Assembly: GCF_900105685.1 (NCBI RefSeq)
Contig: NZ_LT629781.1
Span: 1,984,001-2,048,000, forward strand
Direction of reading: 5' to 3'
Length of the DNA: 64,000 bases
From: Verrucomicrobium sp. GAS474
Lineage (GTDB): Bacteria; Verrucomicrobiota; Verrucomicrobiia; Methylacidiphilales; GAS474
Position numbers and translations under genes: made by a program. The notes below the pieces were generated by a model that saw only the letters and a program-made list of their open reading frames with translations, was not told the origin of the DNA and made no database searches. This document shows positions 1 through 7,598 of the stretch, one piece after another; within the stretch, counting starts at the first letter, position 1; every line of letters begins with the position of its first letter.

Positions 1-42
1 AAAGTGGACGGGGCGGTTCTGAAGAAGGAACTGGGGATTTAA
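1..42 (+). CDS. Possible C-terminal end of an unidentified protein (partial)
   Basis: Frame 1 is open from the window edge to a TAA at 40-42 and would encode 13 residues ending in VLKKELGI. This is too short to identify or to show that it is coding. The support is indirect: the hairpin-rich non-coding element that follows begins exactly at this stop, just as two related elements later in the window begin right after plus-strand stop codons. If real, this gene converges on the minus-strand FAD oxidoreductase. Confidence 0.25.
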   Translation, partial: KVDGAVLKKELGI

Positions 43-285
43 GGAGGCGGTGAACGCTCCTTCGGGACCGGGCAGATGACCCTGTACAGGTGGAGGCCAT
101 CCGCACGTGTTTTAAGACGCAAGAGGGGCTTTGCCCCTCCTGGACCTCCCCGTCAGATAGGCCTGAACTGTTTTTAGCCGCACCGCATTAGGCTGTCTGC
201 TTCGGGTAGAGAACGTCTGCTAGATCTCTTGTCCGCTTGGGAGGAATCACGCGTCCGAGTGCGGGCGGAGCCGAAGGGGCTTTAG
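41..285. repeat. Hairpin-rich intergenic element, copy A
   Basis: About 245 bp without a credible gene. A first hairpin has arms 41-46 and 57-62. A 10-bp palindrome lies at 81-90, and a tight hairpin GAGGGGC-TTT-GCCCCTC at 123-139. The block from about 78 to 167 resembles 37990-38077 at roughly four of five positions. The opening hairpin and its loop (GGCGGTGAA) recur at 55231-55257 with an altered stem sequence. The element lies between a possible plus-strand stop and the minus-strand FAD gene, so at a convergent junction. It could be a REP/MITE-like element or a bidirectional terminator/RNA structure; no transposase or terminal inverted repeat is visible. Confidence 0.55.
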
Positions 286-2145
286 CTAGACCTTTTTCGC
301 GGGAGCGTACACCCGGATCTCGAAGAGCCGCGCCTCGGCCGCGCCGTGAGTGGTGAGCACCTCGACCCGGATCGACTTCGCCCGGACCGGCTTCGCGAGG
401 GTGTGGACCCGTTTGCGGAGGTAGTTGTCGGGCTCCTCGACGATCACGACGCCGTCGGCGTGGATCCGGTAGCTCTTCACGGTCTCGGGCTGGGGGCCGC
501 GGACGACCTTCGAGGTCATGTAGTCGCTGGGGGTGAGGAGGAGTTCCCGGCCGAAGCCGCTGTCGAAGGTGAGGTGGATGGCGCCGATCTCGACGGCTTC
601 GGGGAACGCGAGGTCGAGCGAGGCGGGAAGCCCGCTCGATTGCCAGTGGTGGGGCTGGTGGTCGATCCACGGCCCGAGGCCGTGGCCGTTCCAGCCCTCG
701 GCCTGGACGAGGTCGCGGCCGATCCCGTCGAGGACGCGGGCCGCCCCGTGCTTCGGAGCCTCGGAGGAGGCCGAGACGGCGACGTTCTTCCCCTGCGCCA
801 GGTCGGCGGGGTCCTCGTTGCGCGCCATCGGGATGAAGGCGTCGTCCTTGAGGAGCCGTTGCTGGAGGTCCTTCACGGCCTCGCTTCCGGCGAGGGTCTT
901 CAGGGAGACCTTCTTTTCGAGCGCCACGGCGGCGGCGGTCCCGATCGCCTGCCCCATGACGGCGCAGGTCGCCATCACGCGGGTGCTGGCGAAGGCGACG
1001 TGGCTGGCGCTGATGTTCCGCCCGGCGAAGAGGAGGTTCGGCACGTTCCGCGAGAAGAGGGAGCGGAGCGGGATCGTGTAGAGGCCGTCGAGGTAGGTCG
1101 GCGTGAAGGGGGGCTCGTCCTTCTCGTCGATGCCGCGCGGGGGATGGAGGTCGATCGCCCAGCCGCCGTAGGCGACGGCGTCGGGGAAGAACCGCCCGGA
1201 CTGGAGGTCGGACTGGGTCAGGATGTGGTCGCCGAGGAGGCGGCGGGACTCGCGCTTGGCGGGCATCGGGCCGACCCAGTCGAGGCTCCAGTTCGCCGCG
1301 TCGGGATGGTCGCCGGAGTTCTTCACGTAGTCCCAGATGCCGAGGACGATGCGGAGGAGCTCGTGGCGGATCGTCTCGTTGTCGGTGATCGTGTCGAGGT
1401 GGCCGCCCCACTCGAACCACCAGTAGCCGTACTCGAAGCTGTGGATCGGGCGGTGGTTGAGGTCGGCCTTGGTGAACTTGCGGATCCACGAGGGGGCACG
1501 GAACGGCTGGGGCGTCGCGTGCTTCTTCCCCGTCAGGAGGATCGAGCTGCCGAGGGTCCAGTCGTCGCTCGTCTCCTCGGCGAGGCTCTCCCCGTGTTCC
1601 TGGCGGTTTTCCCGCCCCATCCGGGCGTCGGCCCCGGCCTCGCGGCCCAGGCGGCTGTCGCCGGAGCAGTCGGCGAAGAAGGCGGCCGAGATCTCGAAGA
1701 TCTCCTCGGTCGAGTTCCGGAGCGCGGTGACGGAACGGATCGCCCCGGTCGCCGGATCGGTCGTCGCCCCGATGCAGGCGGTGTCGAGGAGGAGGGTGAT
1801 GTTCGGCTCCAGCTTCACCTTCTCGTAGAGGAGGAGGTCCCACTGGGCGTAGCTGCGGTAGGGATTCCGGACGGCGTCCTCCAGCTTGAACTCCTCGATC
1901 AGCCCGGCCTCGCGGGCGCCGGGCCGGGCGCCGTGGCAGTCGGCGCCGACGATGTGCATCTTCACCTCGCTCGAGGCGTTGCCGCCGAGGACGGAGCGGT
2001 CCTGGACGAGGACGACGCGGAGGCCGTTGCGGGCGGCGGAGACGGCGGCGCAGACGCCGGCCATGCCGCCGCCGACGACGACGAAGTCGGCGGTCAGGGG
2101 GCGGACGGGGATCGAGCGGTCGGTGGAGACGGAGCGGGTTTTCAT
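286..2145 (-). CDS. FAD-dependent oxidoreductase (FAD_oxidored family) with C-terminal discoidin-like domain
   Basis: A 619-residue protein. The N-terminus has a Rossmann FAD-binding motif (VVVGGGMAG, Gly25-Gly30), followed by GLRVVLVQDRSVLGGNASSE, typical of the FAD_oxidored family that is abundant in Verrucomicrobia and Planctomycetes. The C-terminal ~150 residues look like a galactose-binding/discoidin sandwich (SLDLAFPEAVEIGAIHLTF ... SIRVEVLTT). No signal peptide is evident; the substrate is unknown. I chose the ATG at 2145 rather than a longer version because the latter would overlap the upstream SGNH gene and begins with a Pro/Ser-rich, coding-unlike stretch. It follows that gene by 16 bp, so the two are probably co-transcribed. 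A link to sugar or glycan metabolism is inference. Confidence 0.85.
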   Translation of the reverse strand: MKTRSVSTDRSIPVRPLTADFVVVGGGMAGVCAAVSAARNGLRVVLVQDRSVLGGNASSEVKMHIVGADCHGARPGAREAGLIEEFKLEDAVRNPYRSYAQWDLLLYEKVKLEPNITLLLDTACIGATTDPATGAIRSVTALRNSTEEIFEISAAFFADCSGDSRLGREAGADARMGRENRQEHGESLAEETSDDWTLGSSILLTGKKHATPQPFRAPSWIRKFTKADLNHRPIHSFEYGYWWFEWGGHLDTITDNETIRHELLRIVLGIWDYVKNSGDHPDAANWSLDWVGPMPAKRESRRLLGDHILTQSDLQSGRFFPDAVAYGGWAIDLHPPRGIDEKDEPPFTPTYLDGLYTIPLRSLFSRNVPNLLFAGRNISASHVAFASTRVMATCAVMGQAIGTAAAVALEKKVSLKTLAGSEAVKDLQQRLLKDDAFIPMARNEDPADLAQGKNVAVSASSEAPKHGAARVLDGIGRDLVQAEGWNGHGLGPWIDHQPHHWQSSGLPASLDLAFPEAVEIGAIHLTFDSGFGRELLLTPSDYMTSKVVRGPQPETVKSYRIHADGVVIVEEPDNYLRKRVHTLAKPVRAKSIRVEVLTTHGAAEARLFEIRVYAPAKKV

Positions 2146-2161
2146 GGGGGAGGGTTGGGGA

Positions 2162-2740
2162 TTAGGGAAGGGAGGGAAGCTGGGCGAGGAAGGCGGAGGC
2201 GAGGGCGGCATGGCCCGAGGCGTCGGGATGGACCCCGTCGTGGGTCAGGGAACGGGGCGGGAGGACTCCGGCGAAGTCGACGAAGGGAACGCCCTCGGCG
2301 GCGGCCATCGCGCGGAGGGCGGAACCGATGGCCTCCAGGTTCCGGCCCCGGTAGGCGGCGATGTCCTGGCGCTCGAGGTAGGCGGCGTGGATGTCGTAGG
2401 GGCCGCAGACGACGATCTTCCAGGCGGGAAAGGCGGCGCGGGCGAGGCCGATCTGGGTGGCGACGTTGGCCGCGACCTCGGCGGCGATGGCGGGGACATT
2501 CTCCCGGGCGTCGTTCGAGCCGAGGGCGATGACGAGGTGGGTGATCCCTTCCTTCGCCCCGGCAAGGATGGCGCGGAATTCGTCGAGGGCGCTGGCGGGC
2601 CGCCCTCCGCGCCCTTCGTTGATCTCGACGGCGTCGAAGGCGGTGGCGACGCGGCTGCTCCACCGTTCGATGCCGGGGGCGGCCAACTCTTGCCCGACGG
2701 TGATCGAGTCCCCGAAGAAAAGGATCGTACTCTTGCTCAT
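2162..2740 (-). CDS. SGNH/GDSL-family hydrolase, cytoplasmic
   Basis: A 192-residue single-domain esterase of the SGNH superfamily. Block I is FFGDSIT with the nucleophile Ser12, block III is LGSND (Asn76), and block V is DGVHPD with Asp168 and His171. Family members deacylate lipids, glycans or small acyl esters; the substrate here cannot be told. There is no signal peptide, unlike the two other SGNH genes in the window (20515 and 61852). The length is normal for a minimal SGNH domain. The start codon directly abuts a GC-rich inverted repeat (2741-2763), so translation or transcription may be controlled there. It is probably transcribed together with the downstream FAD oxidoreductase. Confidence 0.88.
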   Translation of the reverse strand: MSKSTILFFGDSITVGQELAAPGIERWSSRVATAFDAVEINEGRGGRPASALDEFRAILAGAKEGITHLVIALGSNDARENVPAIAAEVAANVATQIGLARAAFPAWKIVVCGPYDIHAAYLERQDIAAYRGRNLEAIGSALRAMAAAEGVPFVDFAGVLPPRSLTHDGVHPDASGHAALASAFLAQLPSLP

Positions 2741-2763
2741 GTTGGCGTGCTTCCCACGCTAAC
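2741..2763 (-). promoter_or_regulatory. Inverted repeat abutting the SGNH start codon
   Basis: On the minus strand the sequence GTTAGCGTG-ggaag-CACGCCAAC ends one base before the ATG. The 9-bp arms pair with one G-T wobble around a 5-nt loop. It could be a repressor operator or a 5'-UTR hairpin hiding the ribosome site. It is badly placed for a terminator of the upstream direction, because no T-run follows. Confidence 0.45.
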
Positions 2764-2812
2764 AGGAAAAGACTCTTTCAGGAATGGATTGGGAGGACCG
2801 TTTTTTGTGTTT

Positions 2813-3766
2813 TTATGCTTTTTCCGGGTCCGGCTTCTTTTCGGGCGGATCGGTCCGTTTCCGGGTGTAGGCGCGGGTGAACTCGGCGCCGAAGTAGAGG
2901 ATCTGGGCCGAGTAGAAGACCCAGACGAGGAGGACGATGAACGATCCGGCGACGCCGTAGCTGCTGGCGAAGGCGCTGCGGGCGATGTAGAGGCCGAGGA
3001 GGTATTTCCCGACGAGGAAGAGGACGGCGCTGAAGAGGGCCCCCGGGAAGACATCCCGCCAGGAAAGGGCGACGGCGGGGAGCATGCGGAAGAGGGTGGC
3101 GAAGAGGGTGGTGATGATGACGAGGGAGGCGACGGTGTTGATCCCCTCCAGGGTCCAGATGTGGAGGCTCCCGACGATGTGGCGGCTGATCGCCGTCGAG
3201 ACCGCCGAGATGATGAGGGAGGTGAGCATGAAGAAGCCGAGGATGAAGACCATCGAGAAGGAGAGGAGCCGCTCCTTGACGATCGTGAGCCATGGATTCT
3301 TCTTGCGGGACGGGGTGTCCCAGATCTCGTTGAGGGAGTCCTGCAATTCGCCGAACGCCCCGGAGGCGCTGACGAGGAGGAGGATGAAACTGAGGACGGC
3401 GCTCCACGAAAGCGCCTTCATCGTCCCCGCATGGGTGACGATCTCTTCGACCACCTTCCCGCCCTCGACCCCGACGAGGCTGCTGAACTGCTCGACCAGC
3501 CCCCGGGCGGCGTCGGCCCGCTTCACGGCGAGGGAGCCGATCGAGAGGGTCAGCGTGATCAGGGGGGCGAGGGAGAAGGCGGTGTAGTAGGAGAGGGCGG
3601 CCCCCATCCGGGGGGTCTTGTGATCCTGCCAGCTGACGGCGCTCTCCTTCAGGAGGTCGAAGAAATAGAACGTCTGCCGGAGGAGGTAGCGGGTGCCGTC
3701 CCCGAAGACGTAGCCCCGTCCGGGATGCCTCGGCGAGGTGATCGACTGGATGAGGTGGTTGCTCAT
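2813..3766 (-). CDS. YihY/BrkB family inner-membrane protein
   Basis: A 317-residue integral membrane protein. After a cytoplasmic N-terminus it has the family hallmarks GAALSYYTAFSLAPL, the GAFGELQDSLNEIWDT segment, and about six hydrophobic helices ending in GSFIVLLVWVFYSAQILYFG and the AEFTRAYTRK tail. This family (formerly misannotated as ribonuclease BN) has no settled function; transport or envelope roles are proposed. The open frame continues far upstream, but that is a shadow of mscS. The ATG at 3766 overlaps the mscS stop in an ATGA arrangement, indicating translational coupling. Pairing with a mechanosensitive channel suggests an osmotic or envelope role, which is inference. Confidence 0.9.
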   Translation of the reverse strand: MSNHLIQSITSPRHPGRGYVFGDGTRYLLRQTFYFFDLLKESAVSWQDHKTPRMGAALSYYTAFSLAPLITLTLSIGSLAVKRADAARGLVEQFSSLVGVEGGKVVEEIVTHAGTMKALSWSAVLSFILLLVSASGAFGELQDSLNEIWDTPSRKKNPWLTIVKERLLSFSMVFILGFFMLTSLIISAVSTAISRHIVGSLHIWTLEGINTVASLVIITTLFATLFRMLPAVALSWRDVFPGALFSAVLFLVGKYLLGLYIARSAFASSYGVAGSFIVLLVWVFYSAQILYFGAEFTRAYTRKRTDPPEKKPDPEKA

Positions 3767-5151
3767 GGCTGGGGGGCCTGTTGTGGCGGTTTCTGGGGTT
3801 GGGGAGCCTGGAACGGATCGGGGAGGAACGAGGGAATCGCCTCCTGGCGATTGCGCGGGAGGCAGCCGGGATGATGTTCCTCGATGTACGTGATCAGCTT
3901 CTCGCGGAGGTCGCATTGCATGCCGAAGGAGGCGCTGCTGTTCGGCACCCCGGCGATGAGGCGGATCTCCATCGTCGCCCCGTCGGCGTCGGTCACCTGG
4001 AAGGCGTAGGTCTGGCGGTTCCAGCTCGGGTGGGCCTCGATCCACCGCTTCATCTCCTCCCGGACGGGGGCGAGGGGGAGGGAGAAATCGACCCGCAGCT
4101 TCACGGTGGCGGTCATCGCCGTCGGCAGGAGGGTCCAGTTCTGGAACGGTTGCTCGATGAAATAGGTGATCGGGAGGATGAGGCGGCGCCCGTCCCAGGT
4201 GCGGACGACGACGAGGGTGAGGGAGATTTCCTCGATGTTCCCGCTCTCCCCCAGGACGATCACCTGGTCCCCCAGCCGGATCGGCTGGGTGAGGGCGATC
4301 TGGAGCCCGGCGAAGAGGGTGCCGAGGGTCTTCTGCGCGGCGAAGCCAAGGACGATCCCGACGATCCCCGCCGAGGCGAGGAGGGAGGCCCCGACGGCGC
4401 GGACCCCGGGGATCAGCGTCAGGAGGGCCGCCGTCGCCAGCAGGCCGTTGAAGACGACGGCGAATTTCCGGAGGATGCGGACCCGGGTCTGGACGCCCCG
4501 TGCCGCCGAGTTGTCGGCGGCCTTCAGGTTCTTCGCGAGGCCCTGGAGGGCGGTCTTCTCCCCCTCCAGGATCGCCCGGTAGAGGATGACAGCGGCGGCG
4601 ACGATGAAGGCGGCCTTCAGGAAGGGATCGATCCGGTCGAGATAGAGCTGGGGGACGGCCAGCAGATGGATGAGGATCACGATGCCGACGAGGGGGATCG
4701 TCATCCGCAGCGCGAAGAGGCCGATCCGCAGGAGGTAATCGTCGAAGAGGCTCGGCGTGTGCCGCAGGGGGCCCGCCAGGAAGTCGTCGAGGATCGTGAC
4801 GGCGCGGAAGAGGAAGCCGAAGACTGCGACGACGAGGCCGAGGTGCCAGAACATCGCCCGATGGGCCGTCAACCAATCGGCCGAGGGCGGATGGACGAAG
4901 TGGAGGAAGAGCGGCGCGGCGAAGTAGAGGCAATAATACCAGGCGGCGAACTGGAGGGGCGGGGCGACGGCGTGGAGGAGGTCGGGAATCAGCCGGGGCT
5001 TCCTTTCCGCCGGCGTGGCGGGCTCCGCCGCTTCCGCCGAGGCCGCCGCGGTCCGGTTCCGCCGCCCGATCAACCCGAGGCCGATCGAGATCAGGAAGGT
5101 CCCGCCCACGAGCCACGCGCCGCGGGAGAGTTCGGGGTCCTGCCAGTTCAT
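3763..5151 (-). CDS. MscS-family mechanosensitive ion channel
   Basis: A 462-residue protein with about five to six N-terminal transmembrane helices and the conserved MscS pore and upper-beta region. The pore-lining helix region reads LLASAGIVGIVLGFAAQKTL, followed by GLQIALTQPIRLGDQVIVLG and GNIEEISLTLVVVRTWDGRR, all diagnostic of the family. The C-terminus ends in a Pro/Gln-rich tail. MscS channels open under membrane tension to release osmolytes during hypo-osmotic shock. It is longer than E. coli MscS (286 residues) because of extra N-terminal helices. It overlaps yihY by 4 bp downstream and lies 22 bp after the FAD/Rieske gene, so the three are probably one operon. Confidence 0.93.
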   Translation of the reverse strand: MNWQDPELSRGAWLVGGTFLISIGLGLIGRRNRTAAASAEAAEPATPAERKPRLIPDLLHAVAPPLQFAAWYYCLYFAAPLFLHFVHPPSADWLTAHRAMFWHLGLVVAVFGFLFRAVTILDDFLAGPLRHTPSLFDDYLLRIGLFALRMTIPLVGIVILIHLLAVPQLYLDRIDPFLKAAFIVAAAVILYRAILEGEKTALQGLAKNLKAADNSAARGVQTRVRILRKFAVVFNGLLATAALLTLIPGVRAVGASLLASAGIVGIVLGFAAQKTLGTLFAGLQIALTQPIRLGDQVIVLGESGNIEEISLTLVVVRTWDGRRLILPITYFIEQPFQNWTLLPTAMTATVKLRVDFSLPLAPVREEMKRWIEAHPSWNRQTYAFQVTDADGATMEIRLIAGVPNSSASFGMQCDLREKLITYIEEHHPGCLPRNRQEAIPSFLPDPFQAPQPQKPPQQAPQP

Positions 5152-5173
5152 GTGGGTGCCTTGCTGGAATTGA

Positions 5174-6700
5174 CTAAGGAGAGGGCTGATGGGGAGGAAG
5201 GGGGTGGGTCGCCGGGCCGTTGACGACCTTGCCGTTGGCCTCGAAGCGCGAGCCGTGGCACGGGCAATCCCACGTCCCCTCGGCCTCGTTCCACGTCACC
5301 ACGCCGCCCAGGTGGGGGCAGACGGCGTGGACCTCGCAGACCGCTCCCTCGGGCGAGACGGAGCGGCCGACCTTGCCGTGGCTGTTCTGGTAGACGAGGC
5401 CGTGCTTGCCCGGCGGCGGGTTCTCCGGGAGCGCCGGATGGGGGAAATGGCGGCTGTATTGGGCGAGGGTCGCGGTGTTGTCCTTGAGGAGATGGGGGAG
5501 CCGTTTCCAGCAGATGCGGCCCGGATCGTAGACCGAGGCCCAGGCGTTCGGGCGGCCCTCGATCAGGTCGCCGATCAGGAGGGCGCCGAGGGTGCCGTGG
5601 GTCAGCCCCATCCCCGAATCGCCCGAGAGGAGGAAGACCTGGTTGGCTTCCTTCGGATCGGCGCCGATCAGGGCCAGGCCGTCCTGCGTCTCGAGGATCT
5701 GGCCCGACCACCGGCGGAGGACCTTCCCCGCGAACGGGAAGCGGAGGCGGCTCCAGTTCTCGAGCTCCTGCCACGCTTTCTCCGGCGCGTCGCACTGGCC
5801 CGTCTTGTGATCCTCGCCGCCGACGATGAGCATCCGCCCGGCCCCGTCGGGATGGGCGGCGAAGCGGATGTAATGGTACGGGTCCTCGGTGTCCCAATAG
5901 AGGCCGTCGGTCTTTTCATCGATCCCCTTCTTCCCGCCCTCCTCCACCTCGAAGGCGACGGCGTAGCTCCGGTAGGCGCACTCGACCGCGAAATAGCGGA
6001 AGCGGATGAAGGGATCGTTGCAGGCGAAGACGACGTCCTGGCAGGTGACCTCGAAGCCCCGCTCCGTCTTCAGGGTCACCTTCCGGTCCCGCTGCCACGA
6101 GGTCACCCGGGTGTGGGTGTAGATCGGGACGCCGAGGCTCCGCACGGCGTTGAGGAGGCCGTTGAGGTAAAGGCCGGGGTTGAACGTCGCCTGGTTCGGG
6201 AAGCGGATCGCGGGATGCCCCTTCAGGCCGGGGAGGGGGGTCTCCTCCAGCCACTCGGCCTTCGCATGGCCGGCGCGGCGGGCCGCCTCCAGCTCCTCCC
6301 GGAGGGCGGGGACGCAGGCGTCCGAGGCGGCGAAGAGGTAGCCGTCGAGCCGCTTGAAGTCGCACGGGATGCGGTGCCGCTCGACGATTTCCTCGATGAA
6401 GTCGATCGCCGCCATGTGGCTTTGGCAGGCGACCTGGGTCAGCTCCTCGCCGATCCACGATTCGAGGTTCGCGAAGCGGTCGTCGATCACCGAGGCCAGG
6501 TGGGCCGTGGTGGCGTGGGATTCTCCTCCCGCCGGTCCCACGGCATCGATCACGATCGGCCGGAGCCCTTTTTTCGCCAGGACGTAGGCCGTCGTCAACC
6601 CGCCGATCCCGGCGCCGACGATCACGATGTCGGCTTCCAGGTCGCGGTCGAGGAGCTGGTTTTCGCCGAGCGAAGAGGAAGGCCAGGGGGAGGTGGTCAT
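5174..6700 (-). CDS. FAD-dependent oxidoreductase with C-terminal Rieske [2Fe-2S] domain
   Basis: A 508-residue fusion. The N-terminal DAO-type FAD domain opens with [20 protein letters not shown], and a second FAD contact lies near [14 protein letters not shown]. The C-terminus carries a Rieske cluster site, CPHLGG and CPCHGSRF, giving ligands Cys461, His463, Cys479 and His482, with an extra Cys481. Proteins of this architecture occur widely in bacteria and are named only as FAD-dependent oxidoreductases; the Rieske cluster probably passes electrons to or from the flavin. There is no signal peptide or Tat motif, so it is presumably cytoplasmic. It heads the mscS-yihY run and is separated from the DUF892 gene by a strong terminator-like hairpin. 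Confidence 0.92.
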   Translation of the reverse strand: MTTSPWPSSSLGENQLLDRDLEADIVIVGAGIGGLTTAYVLAKKGLRPIVIDAVGPAGGESHATTAHLASVIDDRFANLESWIGEELTQVACQSHMAAIDFIEEIVERHRIPCDFKRLDGYLFAASDACVPALREELEAARRAGHAKAEWLEETPLPGLKGHPAIRFPNQATFNPGLYLNGLLNAVRSLGVPIYTHTRVTSWQRDRKVTLKTERGFEVTCQDVVFACNDPFIRFRYFAVECAYRSYAVAFEVEEGGKKGIDEKTDGLYWDTEDPYHYIRFAAHPDGAGRMLIVGGEDHKTGQCDAPEKAWQELENWSRLRFPFAGKVLRRWSGQILETQDGLALIGADPKEANQVFLLSGDSGMGLTHGTLGALLIGDLIEGRPNAWASVYDPGRICWKRLPHLLKDNTATLAQYSRHFPHPALPENPPPGKHGLVYQNSHGKVGRSVSPEGAVCEVHAVCPHLGGVVTWNEAEGTWDCPCHGSRFEANGKVVNGPATHPLPPHQPSP

Positions 6701-6717
6701 GGGGGCGGAAAGAGAAA

Positions 6718-6748
6718 GGCGGACGCCCTCGGAAGGAAGGCGTCCGCC
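6718..6748 (-). terminator. Rho-independent-type terminator of the DUF892 gene
   Basis: A perfect 10-bp inverted repeat (GGCGGACGCC / GGCGTCCGCC) with an 11-nt loop lies between the DUF892 stop and the FAD/Rieske start. Read on the minus strand, the stem is followed by a pyrimidine-rich CTTTCTCTTT tract, as expected for termination of the DUF892 transcript. Confidence 0.7.
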
Positions 6749-6796
6749 GGGGTGGAAGTTCGGTGGGAACGATGCGTTCGCGGATCGAGGCAGGGC

Positions 6797-7336
6797 TTAG
6801 TCCTCGCTGCAGTGGCCGAGGGGGATCTTCCCGTTGATGATCTTGGAGATCACCGTCAGCTTCTTGTCGGCGGAGCCTTCCTCGTCGAGGGTCTTCTGGA
6901 GGAGCGTCCCGACGGCCATGTGGTTCATCAGTTCGGCGTAGGTCCGGACGGTGCCGTAGCCGGCCATCTCGTAATGCTCGACGCGCTGGGCGGCGGCGAT
7001 CAGGGCGGCGTCCTTCACGTTCTGGGTCGCGTCCTCGTTGATCGTCTCCTTCCCTTCCTTGATCAGCCCCTTCATGGCCTGGCAGGTCTTCCCTTCGGGG
7101 TCTTCCTCGAGGATGTCGAAAATCTGGTGGAGCCGGGCGACGTGGCCCTCGGTTTCCTCGAAGTGGGCGAGGAAGGCATTCTTCAGGCTGGCGTCGTGGG
7201 CCGCGTCGGCCATCGCGGGAAGGGCTTCGAGGAGCTGGTTCTCGGCGTCGTAGAGATCGCGGAGCTGTTCGAGGAACAACTCGTGGAGCGTGTGGATCTT
7301 GCCTTGGCCGAGATGAAATAAGTTGAGGGTCTTCAT
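6797..7336 (-). CDS. DUF892 (YciE/YciF) ferritin-like stress protein
   Basis: A 179-residue all-helical protein of the DUF892 family. The family signature is visible as LFLEQLRDLYDAENQLLEAL near the N-terminus, followed by FEETEGHVARLHQIFDIL and AAAQRVEHYEMAGYGTVRTY. The Glu and His residues of these helices match the di-iron site of ferritin-like proteins (E in DAENQ, ExxxH in ETEGH, EHYE). Members are induced by osmotic and general stress; the reaction is not established. I chose the ATG at 7336 because the longer frame is low-complexity and lacks family similarity. It is transcribed divergently from glgX across a region holding a long perfect inverted repeat. Confidence 0.92.
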   Translation of the reverse strand: MKTLNLFHLGQGKIHTLHELFLEQLRDLYDAENQLLEALPAMADAAHDASLKNAFLAHFEETEGHVARLHQIFDILEEDPEGKTCQAMKGLIKEGKETINEDATQNVKDAALIAAAQRVEHYEMAGYGTVRTYAELMNHMAVGTLLQKTLDEEGSADKKLTVISKIINGKIPLGHCSED

Positions 7337-7443
7337 GAGAGGAGAAGCGCAAACGCTATGCCAGCGCAGTGGGTGTGATTGGTTCTCCTTGCAGGCGAGG
7401 GGGTTGCGTGACGAGGCCAGGGAGGGGTTGGGCTTCCCGGTTT

Positions 7444-7488
7444 CCTGCAAAATGCAAAGGTGAGGGGGGCGGTCCCGCATTTTGCAGG
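7444..7488. repeat. Perfect 12-bp inverted repeat between DUF892 gene and glgX
   Basis: CCTGCAAAATGC (7444-7455) and GCATTTTGCAGG (7477-7488) are exact reverse complements separated by 21 bp. Because the flanking genes are divergent, a terminator is unlikely. A two-site operator, or a structured leader on one of the transcripts, is more plausible. About 30 bp downstream lies a 12-bp A/T palindrome CTTTTTAAAAAG (7521-7532), which stands out in this GC-rich sequence and may be part of the glgX promoter region. Confidence 0.6.
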
Positions 7489-7598
7489 CGCATCGTTTGC
7501 CCTTCCTTCGGGGAAACCCCCTTTTTAAAAAGAGGCGAGAGGGAAGAGTGGCGCGGCATGGAAATTGCGGGTTACCTTTCCCATCTCTTTCTTATTCC

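Noticed and set aside
123-139. Tight GAGGGGC-TTT-GCCCCTC hairpin as a simple Rho-independent terminator
   Set aside because: No T-run follows on either strand, and the same core with its flanks recurs at 38030, so it is treated as part of a repeated element.
346-2532. Long plus-strand frame across the FAD oxidoreductase and SGNH genes
   Set aside because: The translation is low-complexity and antisense to two genes with clear catalytic motifs.
3769-5116. Upstream extension of the YihY gene to about 767 residues
   Set aside because: The extra part is a frame-shifted shadow of mscS, and the ATG at 3766 with ATGA overlap gives the correct family start.
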